A program made the translations under genes and the position numbers. The notes beneath the pieces are model-generated. The model worked only from the letters and a program-made list of their open reading frames with translations. It ran no database searches and was not told the origin of the DNA. From the NCBI GenBank assembly GCA_943356675.1, contig CALRFQ010000007.1, positions 1-46,416 on the forward strand: a stretch of DNA of 46,416 nt, read 5' to 3'. The DNA comes from Candidatus Nomurabacteria bacterium. Lineage in GTDB: Bacteria; Patescibacteriota; Minisyncoccia; Phycocordibacterales; UBA9973. Numbering within the stretch: position 1 is the first letter of the stretch; each line of letters starts with the position of its first letter. This document shows, piece by piece, positions 23,977 to 33,462 of this stretch.

Positions 23977-25734
23977 TTATTCAGATATAACACGCAAAAT
24001 TTCCTCTGTGGTTGTGGTTCCTTGCACTGAGAGCAAGATGCCATCTTCAAGCATTGTCATCATTCCCTCTTTCTTCGCTTGAATTTCAATAGCGTCCCCT
24101 GCAGAACCCTTAAGAATTAGTTCTTTAATAGCTGGAGTAATTTTCATAACTTCGTGAATACCTACACGCCCTTTGTATCCATCTGGAGCTTCGTCACTTG
24201 GTTTCGGTCTATAGAACGGTATCTTATCCCAAGTTGCGTCTTCGGGCACAATCTTTTCTAGTTTAAGGAAACCAAGCATTCTGTCGAAATCAATAACCCT
24301 CTCAAGTGCTACTTTCTCTGTCTCATTCAGAAAATACTGTTCTTTATTATCTGCAAGACGACGCACAAGACGCTGAGCGATGATAGTCTTTACTGTGGAG
24401 ACGATAAGGAAAGGCTCCACTCCCATATCTATCATACGAGGAATCGCGCCCGCAGCAGAGTTCGTGTGGATAGTCGAAAGCACAAGGTGCCCAGTAAGAG
24501 CAGCATTCACGCCGAGTGATGCTGTCTCACCATCGCGGATCTCTCCCACCATTATTATGTCTGGGTCCTGACGAAGGAGCGTGCGGAGGCCGTTCGCAAA
24601 TGTTAATCCAATCTCTGACTTCGTCTGAGTTTGATTTATGCGATTCATTTGATATTCTATCGGGTCTTCAATTGTAGAAATGTTTACATCAGGCGTATTC
24701 AAAATATCGAGCATTGTATATAGAGTAGTCGTCTTTCCGGATCCTGTCGGTCCTGTGGCAAGTAGCATTCCTGTGTGCTGTTTCATACCTTCATGAATTC
24801 TCTCAAGAGCTTCACCGTGAAATCCTAGACCTTCAAGACTGAAACCTTTTGAATTTTCGCGGAGCAAACGAATAACCGTCTTCTCTCCATAGTATGTCGG
24901 AAGCGTAGAAACACGGAAAGATACATTGCCAGAATCGCCAGTAATTTTGAAACGTCCATCTTGTGGCAAGCGCTTCTCGTCGAGCTTAAGGTTCGAAAGC
25001 ACTTTAATACGCGCTGTAATTCCCGCTGCAGTGTCCTTCGGTAGCACCATCGCATCTCGCAATATTCCATCGATACGATAACGCACCACCATCGATGCCT
25101 CACCTGGCTCAATATGCACATCAGATGCACCTTGAAGTATAGCGTGAGAGATAAGAGTGTCCACAATTTTAATGATCGGTAAATCCTCTGCCATTTCCTT
25201 GAGTTCCTTCTCGGTTTTAGGTTCACTACTCCCATCATCATCATTTAAAGTATTTAAAGCTACTGATTCTTTTTTAATAATATCTTGGAAATCAGCTTCG
25301 AGAGTTTTCTTGTAGAGTGACAATGCTTCTTTAATAGAATCAGAGCTTGTGAGGCGTGGCAATATATGGCCACCAACCTTCTTCTTAATAAAATCAATCA
25401 CAGAAAGATCATCCACATCAAGCATTGCAACTTCAAGTCCTTTCACAGTTTGCTTGTAGGCGATGATGTTATTCTTTCTTGCGATAGGCTCAGGGATGAG
25501 TGAGAGCACTGCAAAATCTATCTTCTCCCCCTTCAAGCTTACAAATGGAATACCGAGCACCACTGCTTCCATAGAACGTAAATCTTTTTCTGTAAGAGTG
25601 CCTTGTGACATTAAATATTCACCGATGCCTTGCTTAGTATCGCGAGCTTTTTTCACCGCCATTGCCAAATCAGTTTTGGATATTAATCCAGAGTCCGCAA
25701 CTAATTGCAAAAATTTAGTTTCATCAACTTGCAT
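23977..25734 (-). CDS. pilB: Type IV pilus assembly ATPase PilB
   Basis: 585 residues. An MshE-type N-terminal domain precedes the ATPase. Walker A is GPTGSGKTTTLY near 337, the Asp box follows (TIEDPIEYQ), and Walker B is DIIMVGEIRDGETA near 400. The later QRLVRRLA and GRVGIHEVM are conserved. The four-Cys zinc motif usual after Walker B in GspE/PilB enzymes is absent; the corresponding segment has no Cys. It powers pilus extension. First gene of a six-gene unit, with TGC-TATAAT 7 nt before the ATG. No pilT retraction ATPase is in the window. Confidence 0.96.
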   Translation of the reverse strand: MQVDETKFLQLVADSGLISKTDLAMAVKKARDTKQGIGEYLMSQGTLTEKDLRSMEAVVLGIPFVSLKGEKIDFAVLSLIPEPIARKNNIIAYKQTVKGLEVAMLDVDDLSVIDFIKKKVGGHILPRLTSSDSIKEALSLYKKTLEADFQDIIKKESVALNTLNDDDGSSEPKTEKELKEMAEDLPIIKIVDTLISHAILQGASDVHIEPGEASMVVRYRIDGILRDAMVLPKDTAAGITARIKVLSNLKLDEKRLPQDGRFKITGDSGNVSFRVSTLPTYYGEKTVIRLLRENSKGFSLEGLGFHGEALERIHEGMKQHTGMLLATGPTGSGKTTTLYTMLDILNTPDVNISTIEDPIEYQMNRINQTQTKSEIGLTFANGLRTLLRQDPDIIMVGEIRDGETASLGVNAALTGHLVLSTIHTNSAAGAIPRMIDMGVEPFLIVSTVKTIIAQRLVRRLADNKEQYFLNETEKVALERVIDFDRMLGFLKLEKIVPEDATWDKIPFYRPKPSDEAPDGYKGRVGIHEVMKITPAIKELILKGSAGDAIEIQAKKEGMMTMLEDGILLSVQGTTTTEEILRVISE

Positions 25735-25741
25735 ATACTAT

Positions 25742-25747
25742 ATTATA
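25742..25747 (-). promoter_or_regulatory. -10 element of the pil operon (leaderless)
   Basis: TATAAT with upstream TGC (extended -10), 7 nt before the pilB ATG. Confidence 0.72.
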
Positions 25748-25777
25748 GCAGATAAATTTAAAAATTAGGCAAAAAAA

Positions 25778-25808
25778 AAGAACGCGTCACCAAAAGGTAC
25801 GCGTTCTT
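25778..25808. terminator. Terminator of the T9SS-domain gene
   Basis: 10-bp stem AAGAACGCGT / ACGCGTTCTT with a T9 run on the minus strand, directly after the foreign-looking gene at 25838-26971. Confidence 0.9.
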
Positions 25809-25837
25809 ATTTTTAGTAGAGTAAATTCAAAAGAATA

Positions 25838-26971
25838 TTACTCCTTAATAAACTTAGAAACATAGTTTCCGATCTGTATAAAATACATGCCGGATAAAAA
25901 AGAAGAAATATCAATTTGGTTACCGTATGCAACCATTTCAATACTTTTACCACTCATATCAATAATGATAATTCTAGAATCTTCAGGAAGATTCGGAATA
26001 CTCAATACGTTATGAGCAGGATTTGGATAAACCAGAAAATCAGAGGACTGATATTTGTGGTTTATACCATTAGGTTTCGAGATCTTTTGATCAATCCTGA
26101 ATACTGGTAATGAAACCAGTTCATTAGATGGTGAGCAGTGGTCGAATGATTTAAGTTCAAGCGTAGCTTGAATAGAATCAATCAACTTTACTTGCATACT
26201 ATCGATTTGATAAAAGATTTGTACATCGAGCGTCTCACCAGGCTTAAGGCTGTCAGGCTTGGTTAAATTAATAGCAGAAGAAATGTTTGAGTAAATGGTA
26301 TCTCTACCAATTACATACTTTAAATTCTGAACTTTCTTTACATCTTCTTTTTTTATTATAAGGGTTAACTTATCATTAGAAAGCGATGTATTTGTAGCTA
26401 AAAAGTTAACATGTCCTGCTTTCACAAACACATTTGACTGCAGTGTTTCCACCCTGTTGGGGGTGAAATACTGAGTACTTACGAGATCACCCAAAAGGAT
26501 TTGAGTTTTGATACTCGTGTCCAGTCGTTTAAATGAGCTTCCTAGTACATACGAACCAATTTTCATACCGATAATTTTTAGTTCAATTTGTCCAGTTGGG
26601 CAAATTGCAGTACTACCTTGCGGTTGTATCAAATCAACATTACACAAGAATTCAACTGTATGCACTGAGGATTTATACCATTTTTTAGAAACAGCAAGAC
26701 TTAGTACAGAATCACTACCGATTCCAATATCACTGGAGCTTCCATCTAATAAGATTTTAAATCCTGCCAAAGAATATCCCTGACAAGTTGCAATCGCTAC
26801 AAAAGGAATAAATTCAACAGAGTCAATATTGATTGTTACATCAAATTTGAGCATGCTGAAATTAGATTGCCCGATTTTCGGACCAACACCTGCAGTTTTA
26901 ATACAGGTAAAATTTTGTCCATACCCTTTTATCATAAAAAGGGTAAGGAAAAGAAACATTAAACTTTTCAT
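25838..26971 (-). CDS. Secreted protein with T9SS type A C-terminal sorting domain (Bacteroidota-like)
   Basis: 377 residues. The signal peptide ends GYGQNF, with Gln after the cleavage region as is usual in Bacteroidota. The body is beta-rich and unassigned. Residues about 305-377 match the Por secretion (T9SS) type A sorting domain: FLVYPNPAHNVLSI, IIIIDMSGKSIE, IDISSFLSGMYFIQI and the final VSKFIKE. In Bacteroidota this domain directs export through the type IX system and is then removed. No T9SS gene is seen here and CPR cells are not known to have one. The ATG at 26971 starts the signal peptide; an earlier ATG adds 16 unlikely residues. Horizontal transfer is likely; an assembly join is the alternative. 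Confidence 0.9.
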   Translation of the reverse strand: MKSLMFLFLTLFMIKGYGQNFTCIKTAGVGPKIGQSNFSMLKFDVTINIDSVEFIPFVAIATCQGYSLAGFKILLDGSSSDIGIGSDSVLSLAVSKKWYKSSVHTVEFLCNVDLIQPQGSTAICPTGQIELKIIGMKIGSYVLGSSFKRLDTSIKTQILLGDLVSTQYFTPNRVETLQSNVFVKAGHVNFLATNTSLSNDKLTLIIKKEDVKKVQNLKYVIGRDTIYSNISSAINLTKPDSLKPGETLDVQIFYQIDSMQVKLIDSIQATLELKSFDHCSPSNELVSLPVFRIDQKISKPNGINHKYQSSDFLVYPNPAHNVLSIPNLPEDSRIIIIDMSGKSIEMVAYGNQIDISSFLSGMYFIQIGNYVSKFIKE

Positions 26972-27019
26972 GATTGATATAGGGGGTTTACAAGAATCCA
27001 TTAAACTCTTGAAAACCAC

Positions 27020-27085
27020 CTATATGTTTGTCAAAATACTATCAAAATTGACAGAAATACCAATTTACTTTATTGTATAAAATTT
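27020..27085. other. AT-rich gap upstream of the T9SS-domain gene
   Basis: Short gap with no ORF. No convincing sigma-70 or Bacteroidota-type (TAnnTTTG) promoter could be read on the minus strand. Confidence 0.4.
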
Positions 27086-27114
27086 AAAAAGACTAGTCAA
27101 TAGCTAGTCTTTTT
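27086..27114. terminator. Terminator of the surface-protein operon
   Basis: 11-bp stem AAAAAGACTAG / CTAGTCTTTTT with a 7-nt loop, downstream of the Gly-rich gene at 27138. Confidence 0.9.
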
Positions 27115-27137
27115 AAAAGGGTATAGCTGTGGATAAC

Positions 27138-28544
27138 TTAGAACGATATCTGAGCGTAGCTTGGGCTACCATTTCCACTACTAGCCCCAACAACACCTCC
27201 ACCATTATCATAAAAGCTTCTAGTTCGTCTATTCGTAGACTCACTTATACTGTTAATTACTCCTCCGTGTGAAAGCTTTATCTTATATACATCACCTGGT
27301 GTTACTGGCACAATTGCCTTTACATATCCACCTCCACCTCCACCAGAGTAGCCAGCATCAGCTTGATTACAATCTCCATCGCTAGTGCCACAAGGCACAC
27401 TTTTAGCTTCATCTGCATCGCCCCCCTTGCCACCAGCTCCAGAGCCACCATTGCCATATGAACCACTTATGCCATCTTCACCATAGTAACCCCAACCATT
27501 GAGTGGTGATAATGGTGAATTAGTACAGAAATCCGTTAAACCATATTTATTTATTAGATTATTTAAATTCGAGCCAGCATGACCACCCTTTCCTCCTGGA
27601 GTAGGAGATCCGTAATAGCCAGATTTACCACCAGCACCACCGTCACCACCATTTACCGGTATTTTGTATGTATGTGTCGTAGTTCCACAGAAAAATGTAC
27701 TCGTAGTCGTTGACCCACTAGCGCTACTACCCGCACCACCAGCTCCACCATTTACTGAAGTTAGGTCTGTAATACTTCCTGAAGATATAGAATATCCTCC
27801 TCCATTTGCACCGGTGTGTGCTGATGTAGCGCCGTATCCACCTTTCGCTCTAAGTACGGTATTATTTGTTGAATCAATCAAATACGCGGACCCACCTATT
27901 ATACATCCATAGCTTGATCCACTGTTACAAGTGCTACTATAATTCACATCTGCATCTGGGCTATAATTTACATTAGAGTTATTGTAGCCATAACCAGCTC
28001 CTCCAGCACCCCAAAGCTCTACAGTAATATTTGTAATACCTACCGGCACCTTAAACTCTTTTGTTATATATGCTTTATTCATATTTGCAGTACCACAAGT
28101 ATAGCTTGTAGGAGTAAAGTAATAGCAATCCTTTCCATCAAAGGTCAATTTCAAAAATCCGCACGGTGCAAGTGCCCCAGTATCGTCGGCACATATGGAA
28201 GTTCCTTCTTGCGCTGGACCCATAATGTCGATAGCTCCATGCACATCGAGAGCTTCGGTAGGATTGCTATTTAGATATGAGCCAGTAAATGCTAAACCCA
28301 ATTTACCTGTAGTTGTAAGTTTTGCGACAGAGGGTGAGCTGGCGTTCAAGTCTCCAATAGTCATACCCACTACACTGAGACCTCCGCGTTTTGATTGTGT
28401 GCCACTACTAGAAAGCACTTGAGTAAGAGGTGCAGGCACTATCGCAAAAGAAGTACTCACACCGTCAAGTGGCGATCCGTAAGCTACGAGTGAGCTAAAA
28501 GTTAGAAATACTAGTATGAAGATAAGTGTGGGTATTTTTTTCAT
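27138..28544 (-). CDS. Secreted glycine-rich surface protein (paralogue 1)
   Basis: 468 residues. Signal peptide about 1-23 (ending VAYG). Residues about 165-468 are a glycine-rich domain opening NITVELWGAGGAGYG, with many GGxGGAG runs and a closing GGGGGGYVKAIVPVTPGDVYKI. Similar domains occur in phage tail fibres and in CPR surface proteins. The layout matches the paralogue at 28936-30333, where the domain also starts near residue 168 (SITVQVIGGGGAGYG). Last gene of a five-gene operon of exported proteins. Role unknown; adhesion is a reasonable guess. Confidence 0.82.
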   Translation of the reverse strand: MKKIPTLIFILVFLTFSSLVAYGSPLDGVSTSFAIVPAPLTQVLSSSGTQSKRGGLSVVGMTIGDLNASSPSVAKLTTTGKLGLAFTGSYLNSNPTEALDVHGAIDIMGPAQEGTSICADDTGALAPCGFLKLTFDGKDCYYFTPTSYTCGTANMNKAYITKEFKVPVGITNITVELWGAGGAGYGYNNSNVNYSPDADVNYSSTCNSGSSYGCIIGGSAYLIDSTNNTVLRAKGGYGATSAHTGANGGGYSISSGSITDLTSVNGGAGGAGSSASGSTTTSTFFCGTTTHTYKIPVNGGDGGAGGKSGYYGSPTPGGKGGHAGSNLNNLINKYGLTDFCTNSPLSPLNGWGYYGEDGISGSYGNGGSGAGGKGGDADEAKSVPCGTSDGDCNQADAGYSGGGGGGYVKAIVPVTPGDVYKIKLSHGGVINSISESTNRRTRSFYDNGGGVVGASSGNGSPSYAQISF

Positions 28545-28555
28545 AATATTTTAAA

Positions 28556-28930
28556 TTAACATCGGATAATATAAAGTGATTGATTTCCTCCAGCACCTAG
28601 ACACACAGGGCTGATACCGTTACCCACAAGTAAGTCGGAGCGAATATTACCGTTCACAGATAATCTCACATCACTATCTATATTTGATTTTGAAATTCCA
28701 ACTGCACTAAAATTTATTGCGACAGAGGAAGAAGCATTGGCACCAGAAAGTAATTCATAAAAACCAAGTACATTGGGTGACGATTGCACAGTGGCACTTG
28801 TGTCGATGGCAGTAGTTTCATTGCCACCAGTAGGCGCAGATGATGGCTCAGAGAATGAAGCGAGCCCTGCAGCAGCAAACACAAGAATGAAGGCTGAAAG
28901 CAAGAATATGATTGTAGAATTTATTTTCAT
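28556..28930 (-). CDS. Small secreted protein between the two glycine-rich paralogues
   Basis: 124 residues. Signal peptide about 1-24 (ending AGLASF). A short Ser/Thr-rich region follows and the end is LYIIRC. The segment DLLVGNGISPVCLGAGG resembles the N-terminal part of the larger neighbours (GLLVGNYSSG), so it may be a shortened paralogue without the Gly-rich domain. It lies 5 nt after one paralogue and 11 nt before the next, in one operon. Function unknown. Confidence 0.75.
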   Translation of the reverse strand: MKINSTIIFLLSAFILVFAAAGLASFSEPSSAPTGGNETTAIDTSATVQSSPNVLGFYELLSGANASSSVAINFSAVGISKSNIDSDVRLSVNGNIRSDLLVGNGISPVCLGAGGNQSLYIIRC

Positions 28931-28935
28931 AATAA

Positions 28936-30333
28936 TTAATATGTTATTTTAATATAACCATCGCCACCTTTTCCTGAAATAGCTCCACCACCGATCTGCT
29001 TTAAACTGCAGTTTGTACCTGAGCAAGAACTATTTTGAGGTTTTCCGCCGCCACCAATTTTCATATAAAAGACTTGGCCTGGTGTCACAGAAATAGTAGC
29101 TTGGGCATAACCGCCTCCACCACCACCTGGCACAGACAGACCTCCATCACAATTAAAATCAGGATCATTTACAATAGCGTCACAATTTGAAGTTCCCACC
29201 ACAAGAGCTGATGCTCCGCCGCGCCCACCGAATCCGCCGCCGCCGCCGCCTTTCACACCATTCGCTCCATCTCCACCCTTACGATGATATCTAACAGTGG
29301 CTGGCATATAACTAGATGGTATTTCGTCACTGGTTAAATCTTGCAATAAGGCACATGCTGATGTTGTGAGAAATGTCCAAGAAGAGTAACCTGCATTATT
29401 ATAATCATTACTCGAAAGTGGTCCGTGCCCACCACCATTTCCACCTTGAGCCTGACTGCCATTACCTGCTTTACCACCATTTCCACCTTGATTACCATCT
29501 CCACCAATAATAGGATTGAAATTATAACCACCGCAAACTATGGGGGCATTTGAATGCAAAGTTGGAGAATTTTTATTTACAGATACCACATCACCATCCT
29601 CACCATTTATCGCAGTTGCACTACTTACACTTCCTGAATACGAAGCTGTGCCCTTAACTCCTGGATCAATAGCTGTAACAGCACCATGACCACCCGTTGC
29701 TACAAGTGATACACCAGCACCTTTAAAATAAGACTCATCACCATCGTCTATTCCAGTACCCTCTAAGTTTAGAGATCCATAACCAGCTCCACCTCCACCG
29801 ATAACTTGCACTGTAATAGAACCCATTCCAGGAGGCACAATAAATGAATCATAAGTGGTCTGATCTCCTGCTCCACCTAATCCAAATTCACGCACTCCAT
29901 TATTTGAACAAAGAATTAATTTACCATTCGGATCTGCACACACCAAGTGGCTAGATACATCTCCTGCGCCTGTCCAAGCAAGCGCCGTGGAGCGTATTGA
30001 GTGATATAAACTATTACCATAAGCTGTATTAGAATTATTTATACTAAGCGCAGAGCCTGTGAAACCTGCACCTATAATAGACATTTTACCTTGTGAATTT
30101 ATAGTAGTGTAGGCTCCAGAAGAATAGTTGCCCACAAGTAAGCCGACAGCATTTAAAACACCATCTTTCACCTGCACATCCGGAGATCCAGTCGTCGGTC
30201 CAATATTTATAAATGTATCAGGATTTGAACCAAGTGAGCTAGGGCGTGACATAGCCGACACATAGCTAGTAAATACTGCGAGCACAAGTCCTAGAGTGAT
30301 TGCTATTAATTTTTGTTTAAATGTTTTTGTCAT
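28936..30333 (-). CDS. Secreted glycine-rich surface protein (paralogue 2)
   Basis: 465 residues. Signal peptide about 1-28. The N-terminal 160 residues include GLLVGNYSSG and CADPNGKLILC, the latter echoing CADDTGALAPC in paralogue 1. The glycine-rich domain starts near 168 and ends GGGGGGYAQATISVTPGQVFYMKI, close to the end of paralogue 1. It probably arose by duplication inside this operon. Surface exposure is inferred from the signal peptide and low complexity. Confidence 0.82.
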   Translation of the reverse strand: MTKTFKQKLIAITLGLVLAVFTSYVSAMSRPSSLGSNPDTFINIGPTTGSPDVQVKDGVLNAVGLLVGNYSSGAYTTINSQGKMSIIGAGFTGSALSINNSNTAYGNSLYHSIRSTALAWTGAGDVSSHLVCADPNGKLILCSNNGVREFGLGGAGDQTTYDSFIVPPGMGSITVQVIGGGGAGYGSLNLEGTGIDDGDESYFKGAGVSLVATGGHGAVTAIDPGVKGTASYSGSVSSATAINGEDGDVVSVNKNSPTLHSNAPIVCGGYNFNPIIGGDGNQGGNGGKAGNGSQAQGGNGGGHGPLSSNDYNNAGYSSWTFLTTSACALLQDLTSDEIPSSYMPATVRYHRKGGDGANGVKGGGGGGFGGRGGASALVVGTSNCDAIVNDPDFNCDGGLSVPGGGGGGYAQATISVTPGQVFYMKIGGGGKPQNSSCSGTNCSLKQIGGGAISGKGGDGYIKITY

Positions 30334-30344
30334 AATTTTAAAAA

Positions 30345-33300
30345 TTAAAATGGTTTATACTTCGGCCTAAATGTGGGTGGAGCAACGACTGTACATATTG
30401 TGCCACTATCATTTTGAGTTATATTTAAAATCGCAGTATTTGAGATATTGTCTGTGACTGCGATTTGGCCCACGCGTGGTGAGGCACCCGGGTTTTGAAT
30501 CCAAGATATATTCATAGGCATAGATCCATAGCCACTTCCATTATTTACTGTGAGCCAACCTTGATTTGATGACGCGGTCCAGCTACCTGTAGTATTCACA
30601 TTTACATTTCTACTTCCAGCAAGGTCGCTCACACAGCTTATTGTGGAAGGGTTTACACTAACACTATTGTTTAGATTTATTCCATCTTGCATTATTGTTG
30701 TATTTGCAAATATTGAAGAGTCGTGAATGTCAGTTACTTTTATGTCAGCAATTATTGGTGAGGTAGTATTATTTTGGCCAAAGCTTAATGATAAACTCGA
30801 ATTACCATTACCTATAAGTGGCGTAATGGTATTGATCCAGGATATTCCAGGATATGTAACACTCACTTGCCAATCAGTATTTGAGGAAATCACCAAAGTA
30901 GCTGAGGTATTTAATGCTGGGATTACTGACCCAGAACTAATATTCACATAGTCACCGCATCCAATACCGAAACACAATGCATTTTGAGTTATGGTGGCAG
31001 TATCAAAGTTTGCTGGATCATTGTCGTCTGTAACTTTTATATGAACATCACGAGATAATGGCAAAATGTTTGGAGAATTTATATGTATTGGGAATGAGAA
31101 ATTGCCATACATTGCACTTATACCTGGATCATCCGCCCAATTATCATCAAGAGTAAGTGTCCATTTCACATTTGATGAAACATTGAACGGTGGTGTATCT
31201 CCAGTAAAAATAGAGGTGAAAGCTGTTTGTGTTTTAGGTGTGATATGAATTTCAGGATTTGTACCAAGCTGATTTACTGTATATACAGCATTGGCACATC
31301 CTGCAGTAATATTTATAGTAGCAGTACGAGATGTCTTACCGAAATTCTGATCATAAGTAGGAGTGAATGAGGATGGGGAAGAATTTGTTTGAAGCCATGA
31401 ATCTGAAGAAATTTCAGTCCAACTTGGAACATTTGTAGTCACACTCACAGTAGATATAGTCCCCGAGGTATCATTCACATTTTCAAGAATAGATGATAAC
31501 ACTATTGTATCTGTGCATAATGCACCATCTTGTCTTATTGTTGCAGTGTCGAAAATGGTTACATCGTTATCATCCGTAATTTTTATATATGCTGTGCGTG
31601 AAGATGAAGTTAAGTTTGTTGAGAATGAAACATTTATCACACCCAAATTAGCACTAGATATAGGATTTATAGAAGTAATCCAAGGAGTAGTACCAGATGG
31701 GTATGATACAGTAGCAGTCCATGACACATTTGAGTCCACATTAATTGTTGTCGTTGTATTTGTATCTAGCATATTTTGTGAAGTAGGTGTGGCAGATATA
31801 TATGGGACCACCGATCCAGCAGCACAGAAATCAATAGTAGTACTTTTAATAGAAGTATTTTGAGCGACACCACTTGTAATCACATTAATGGAAGATATTA
31901 AATTATTAGTTGGTATTGGATTAATTGGTGTTATTTTTGATGCAACAATAGCATTATATGCTGCTTCAGAAAGTGAAATGTGTGCAACGATAGTATTATA
32001 CAAACCATTTGTAAGAGTAAAGTTTGATGGTGTGATTGAAGCAGTCCCTACAGTTGCACTTGCATATGCATCTATCATACTTATGAAACCATTGAGCGGA
32101 GTGACTGTCATAGTAGCGTCGGCAGTATACTTTGCAGTTTTCCCTGAGCCACTTTTCACTAGTGCTGCACAAGATGGAGCCACACTAATGCCATAGTTCG
32201 GTGAACACATACTCACGCTGGCTCCAGGGCTAGAAACCCTAGATGATAGATTTGCGCCCGAGCCATTTGTACAGGATAATTTATAAGTTGTACTTACATT
32301 TGTGAAATTTGTATCTACAAATGCCCCGGAAGCTCCTGCTCCGGAAGTGTTACCAGTAAGTGTATATGCACCACTTGATGGATAATAGTATGTGGTTCCA
32401 CCAGCTGGAGTAGCTTCTACACGGCAAGTCGGAGTTGGATCATTCACATTCCAATCTATAGAAGGTGAACCTCCACCTGTTTGCCTACAAGCACCACCAT
32501 AAGTCATATACGGAGTGAGAGGGATAGTAGATATAGAAGCATAGCTACTTGTCGCAGTTATATTATTTACATCAGTACATTTTAAAGCAAAAGATGTCAT
32601 AAGCACAGATGTTGGTGCTAGCTTTACATTTATACCACTAGCAGAAGTAGCTGTGCCAAAATTCACAGCATTCCAATCAGTATTATTTGGTACACCACCA
32701 AGACCTTCACATTTCACTGGAATAAATGTACTTGGGCTCGTTGACCATGTGAAACTAGCAGTATTGCCTGAAAGTACACTTGTATTAGAAGGAGTAAGAG
32801 TTACTGTTGGACCGACAGGAGGTGTACTGCAAGAGATACAATCAAAAACTCCTCCAGAATCAAGACTAATACTTCCTGCTGGATTTAGGTCAATCCATCC
32901 GACAACTTTTGATCCCCACCAATATCCAGTAGTACTATGAATAATAGTACCAGAACCAGAAAATAAATTACCCAAACTACTCGCAACATTTGTACTACCA
33001 ATAGATGCACCATAAGCAGGACTACTATTTGAAAGGTGAATCCAGCCGTCAGCTCCACCGTTATTTGTGCCGGCAATCTTCATTGAAAGTACTCTTGCCC
33101 AGCCAGAAGACCAATTGTTTGTATAAGAAGACACACTAGTACAGCTTCCAGAAGGTGGACAGCTTCCCCAATCCGCTGGATTAAAGCTTATCCAGCCTAC
33201 ATTGTCGTTCCACGCATATCCGCTCACCACACCTTGTGCTGTAGTCTTTACTCCGTACCCTATTGTGCCACAAGTAGAACTAAGCCCTGGGTTCTCGCAG

Positions 33301-33461
33301 TTATTGAAACTTACCCAGCCAATGTTATTACTCCAAGCATTACCGAAAATATTGTCACCAACTGAAGCACTAGCCACAGTAGGCACAGCTATATAAAACA
33401 ATACAAAAACTACTATAGGTAGTATGTGTTTGATGATTTTTGTAAAAATATTTTTGTGCAT
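30345..33461 (-). CDS. Large secreted protein with GW repeats and five BACON-like domains
   Basis: 1,038 residues. Signal peptide about 1-33. Four Gly-Trp repeats follow (AWSNNIGWVSF, AWNDNVGWISF, GADGWIHL, WWGSKVVGWIDL; about 37-190). An Ig-like segment (TVTLTPSNTSVLSGNTASFTW) lies near 215. From about 550 to 1020 there are five repeats of about 90 residues, each with a W-containing strand, a second W and a final xxQDG or xxQN (IRQDGA, VNQLGT, ITQNAL, IMQDGI, ITQND). This is the BACON pattern, a mucin- or carbohydrate-binding fold first known in Bacteroidota. The ATG at 33461 follows the previous stop by 1 nt. A surface adhesin is inferred. Confidence 0.82.
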   Translation of the reverse strand: MHKNIFTKIIKHILPIVVFVLFYIAVPTVASASVGDNIFGNAWSNNIGWVSFNNCENPGLSSTCGTIGYGVKTTAQGVVSGYAWNDNVGWISFNPADWGSCPPSGSCTSVSSYTNNWSSGWARVLSMKIAGTNNGGADGWIHLSNSSPAYGASIGSTNVASSLGNLFSGSGTIIHSTTGYWWGSKVVGWIDLNPAGSISLDSGGVFDCISCSTPPVGPTVTLTPSNTSVLSGNTASFTWSTSPSTFIPVKCEGLGGVPNNTDWNAVNFGTATSASGINVKLAPTSVLMTSFALKCTDVNNITATSSYASISTIPLTPYMTYGGACRQTGGGSPSIDWNVNDPTPTCRVEATPAGGTTYYYPSSGAYTLTGNTSGAGASGAFVDTNFTNVSTTYKLSCTNGSGANLSSRVSSPGASVSMCSPNYGISVAPSCAALVKSGSGKTAKYTADATMTVTPLNGFISMIDAYASATVGTASITPSNFTLTNGLYNTIVAHISLSEAAYNAIVASKITPINPIPTNNLISSINVITSGVAQNTSIKSTTIDFCAAGSVVPYISATPTSQNMLDTNTTTTINVDSNVSWTATVSYPSGTTPWITSINPISSANLGVINVSFSTNLTSSSRTAYIKITDDNDVTIFDTATIRQDGALCTDTIVLSSILENVNDTSGTISTVSVTTNVPSWTEISSDSWLQTNSSPSSFTPTYDQNFGKTSRTATINITAGCANAVYTVNQLGTNPEIHITPKTQTAFTSIFTGDTPPFNVSSNVKWTLTLDDNWADDPGISAMYGNFSFPIHINSPNILPLSRDVHIKVTDDNDPANFDTATITQNALCFGIGCGDYVNISSGSVIPALNTSATLVISSNTDWQVSVTYPGISWINTITPLIGNGNSSLSLSFGQNNTTSPIIADIKVTDIHDSSIFANTTIMQDGINLNNSVSVNPSTISCVSDLAGSRNVNVNTTGSWTASSNQGWLTVNNGSGYGSMPMNISWIQNPGASPRVGQIAVTDNISNTAILNITQNDSGTICTVVAPPTFRPKYKPF

Positions 33462-33462
33462 T

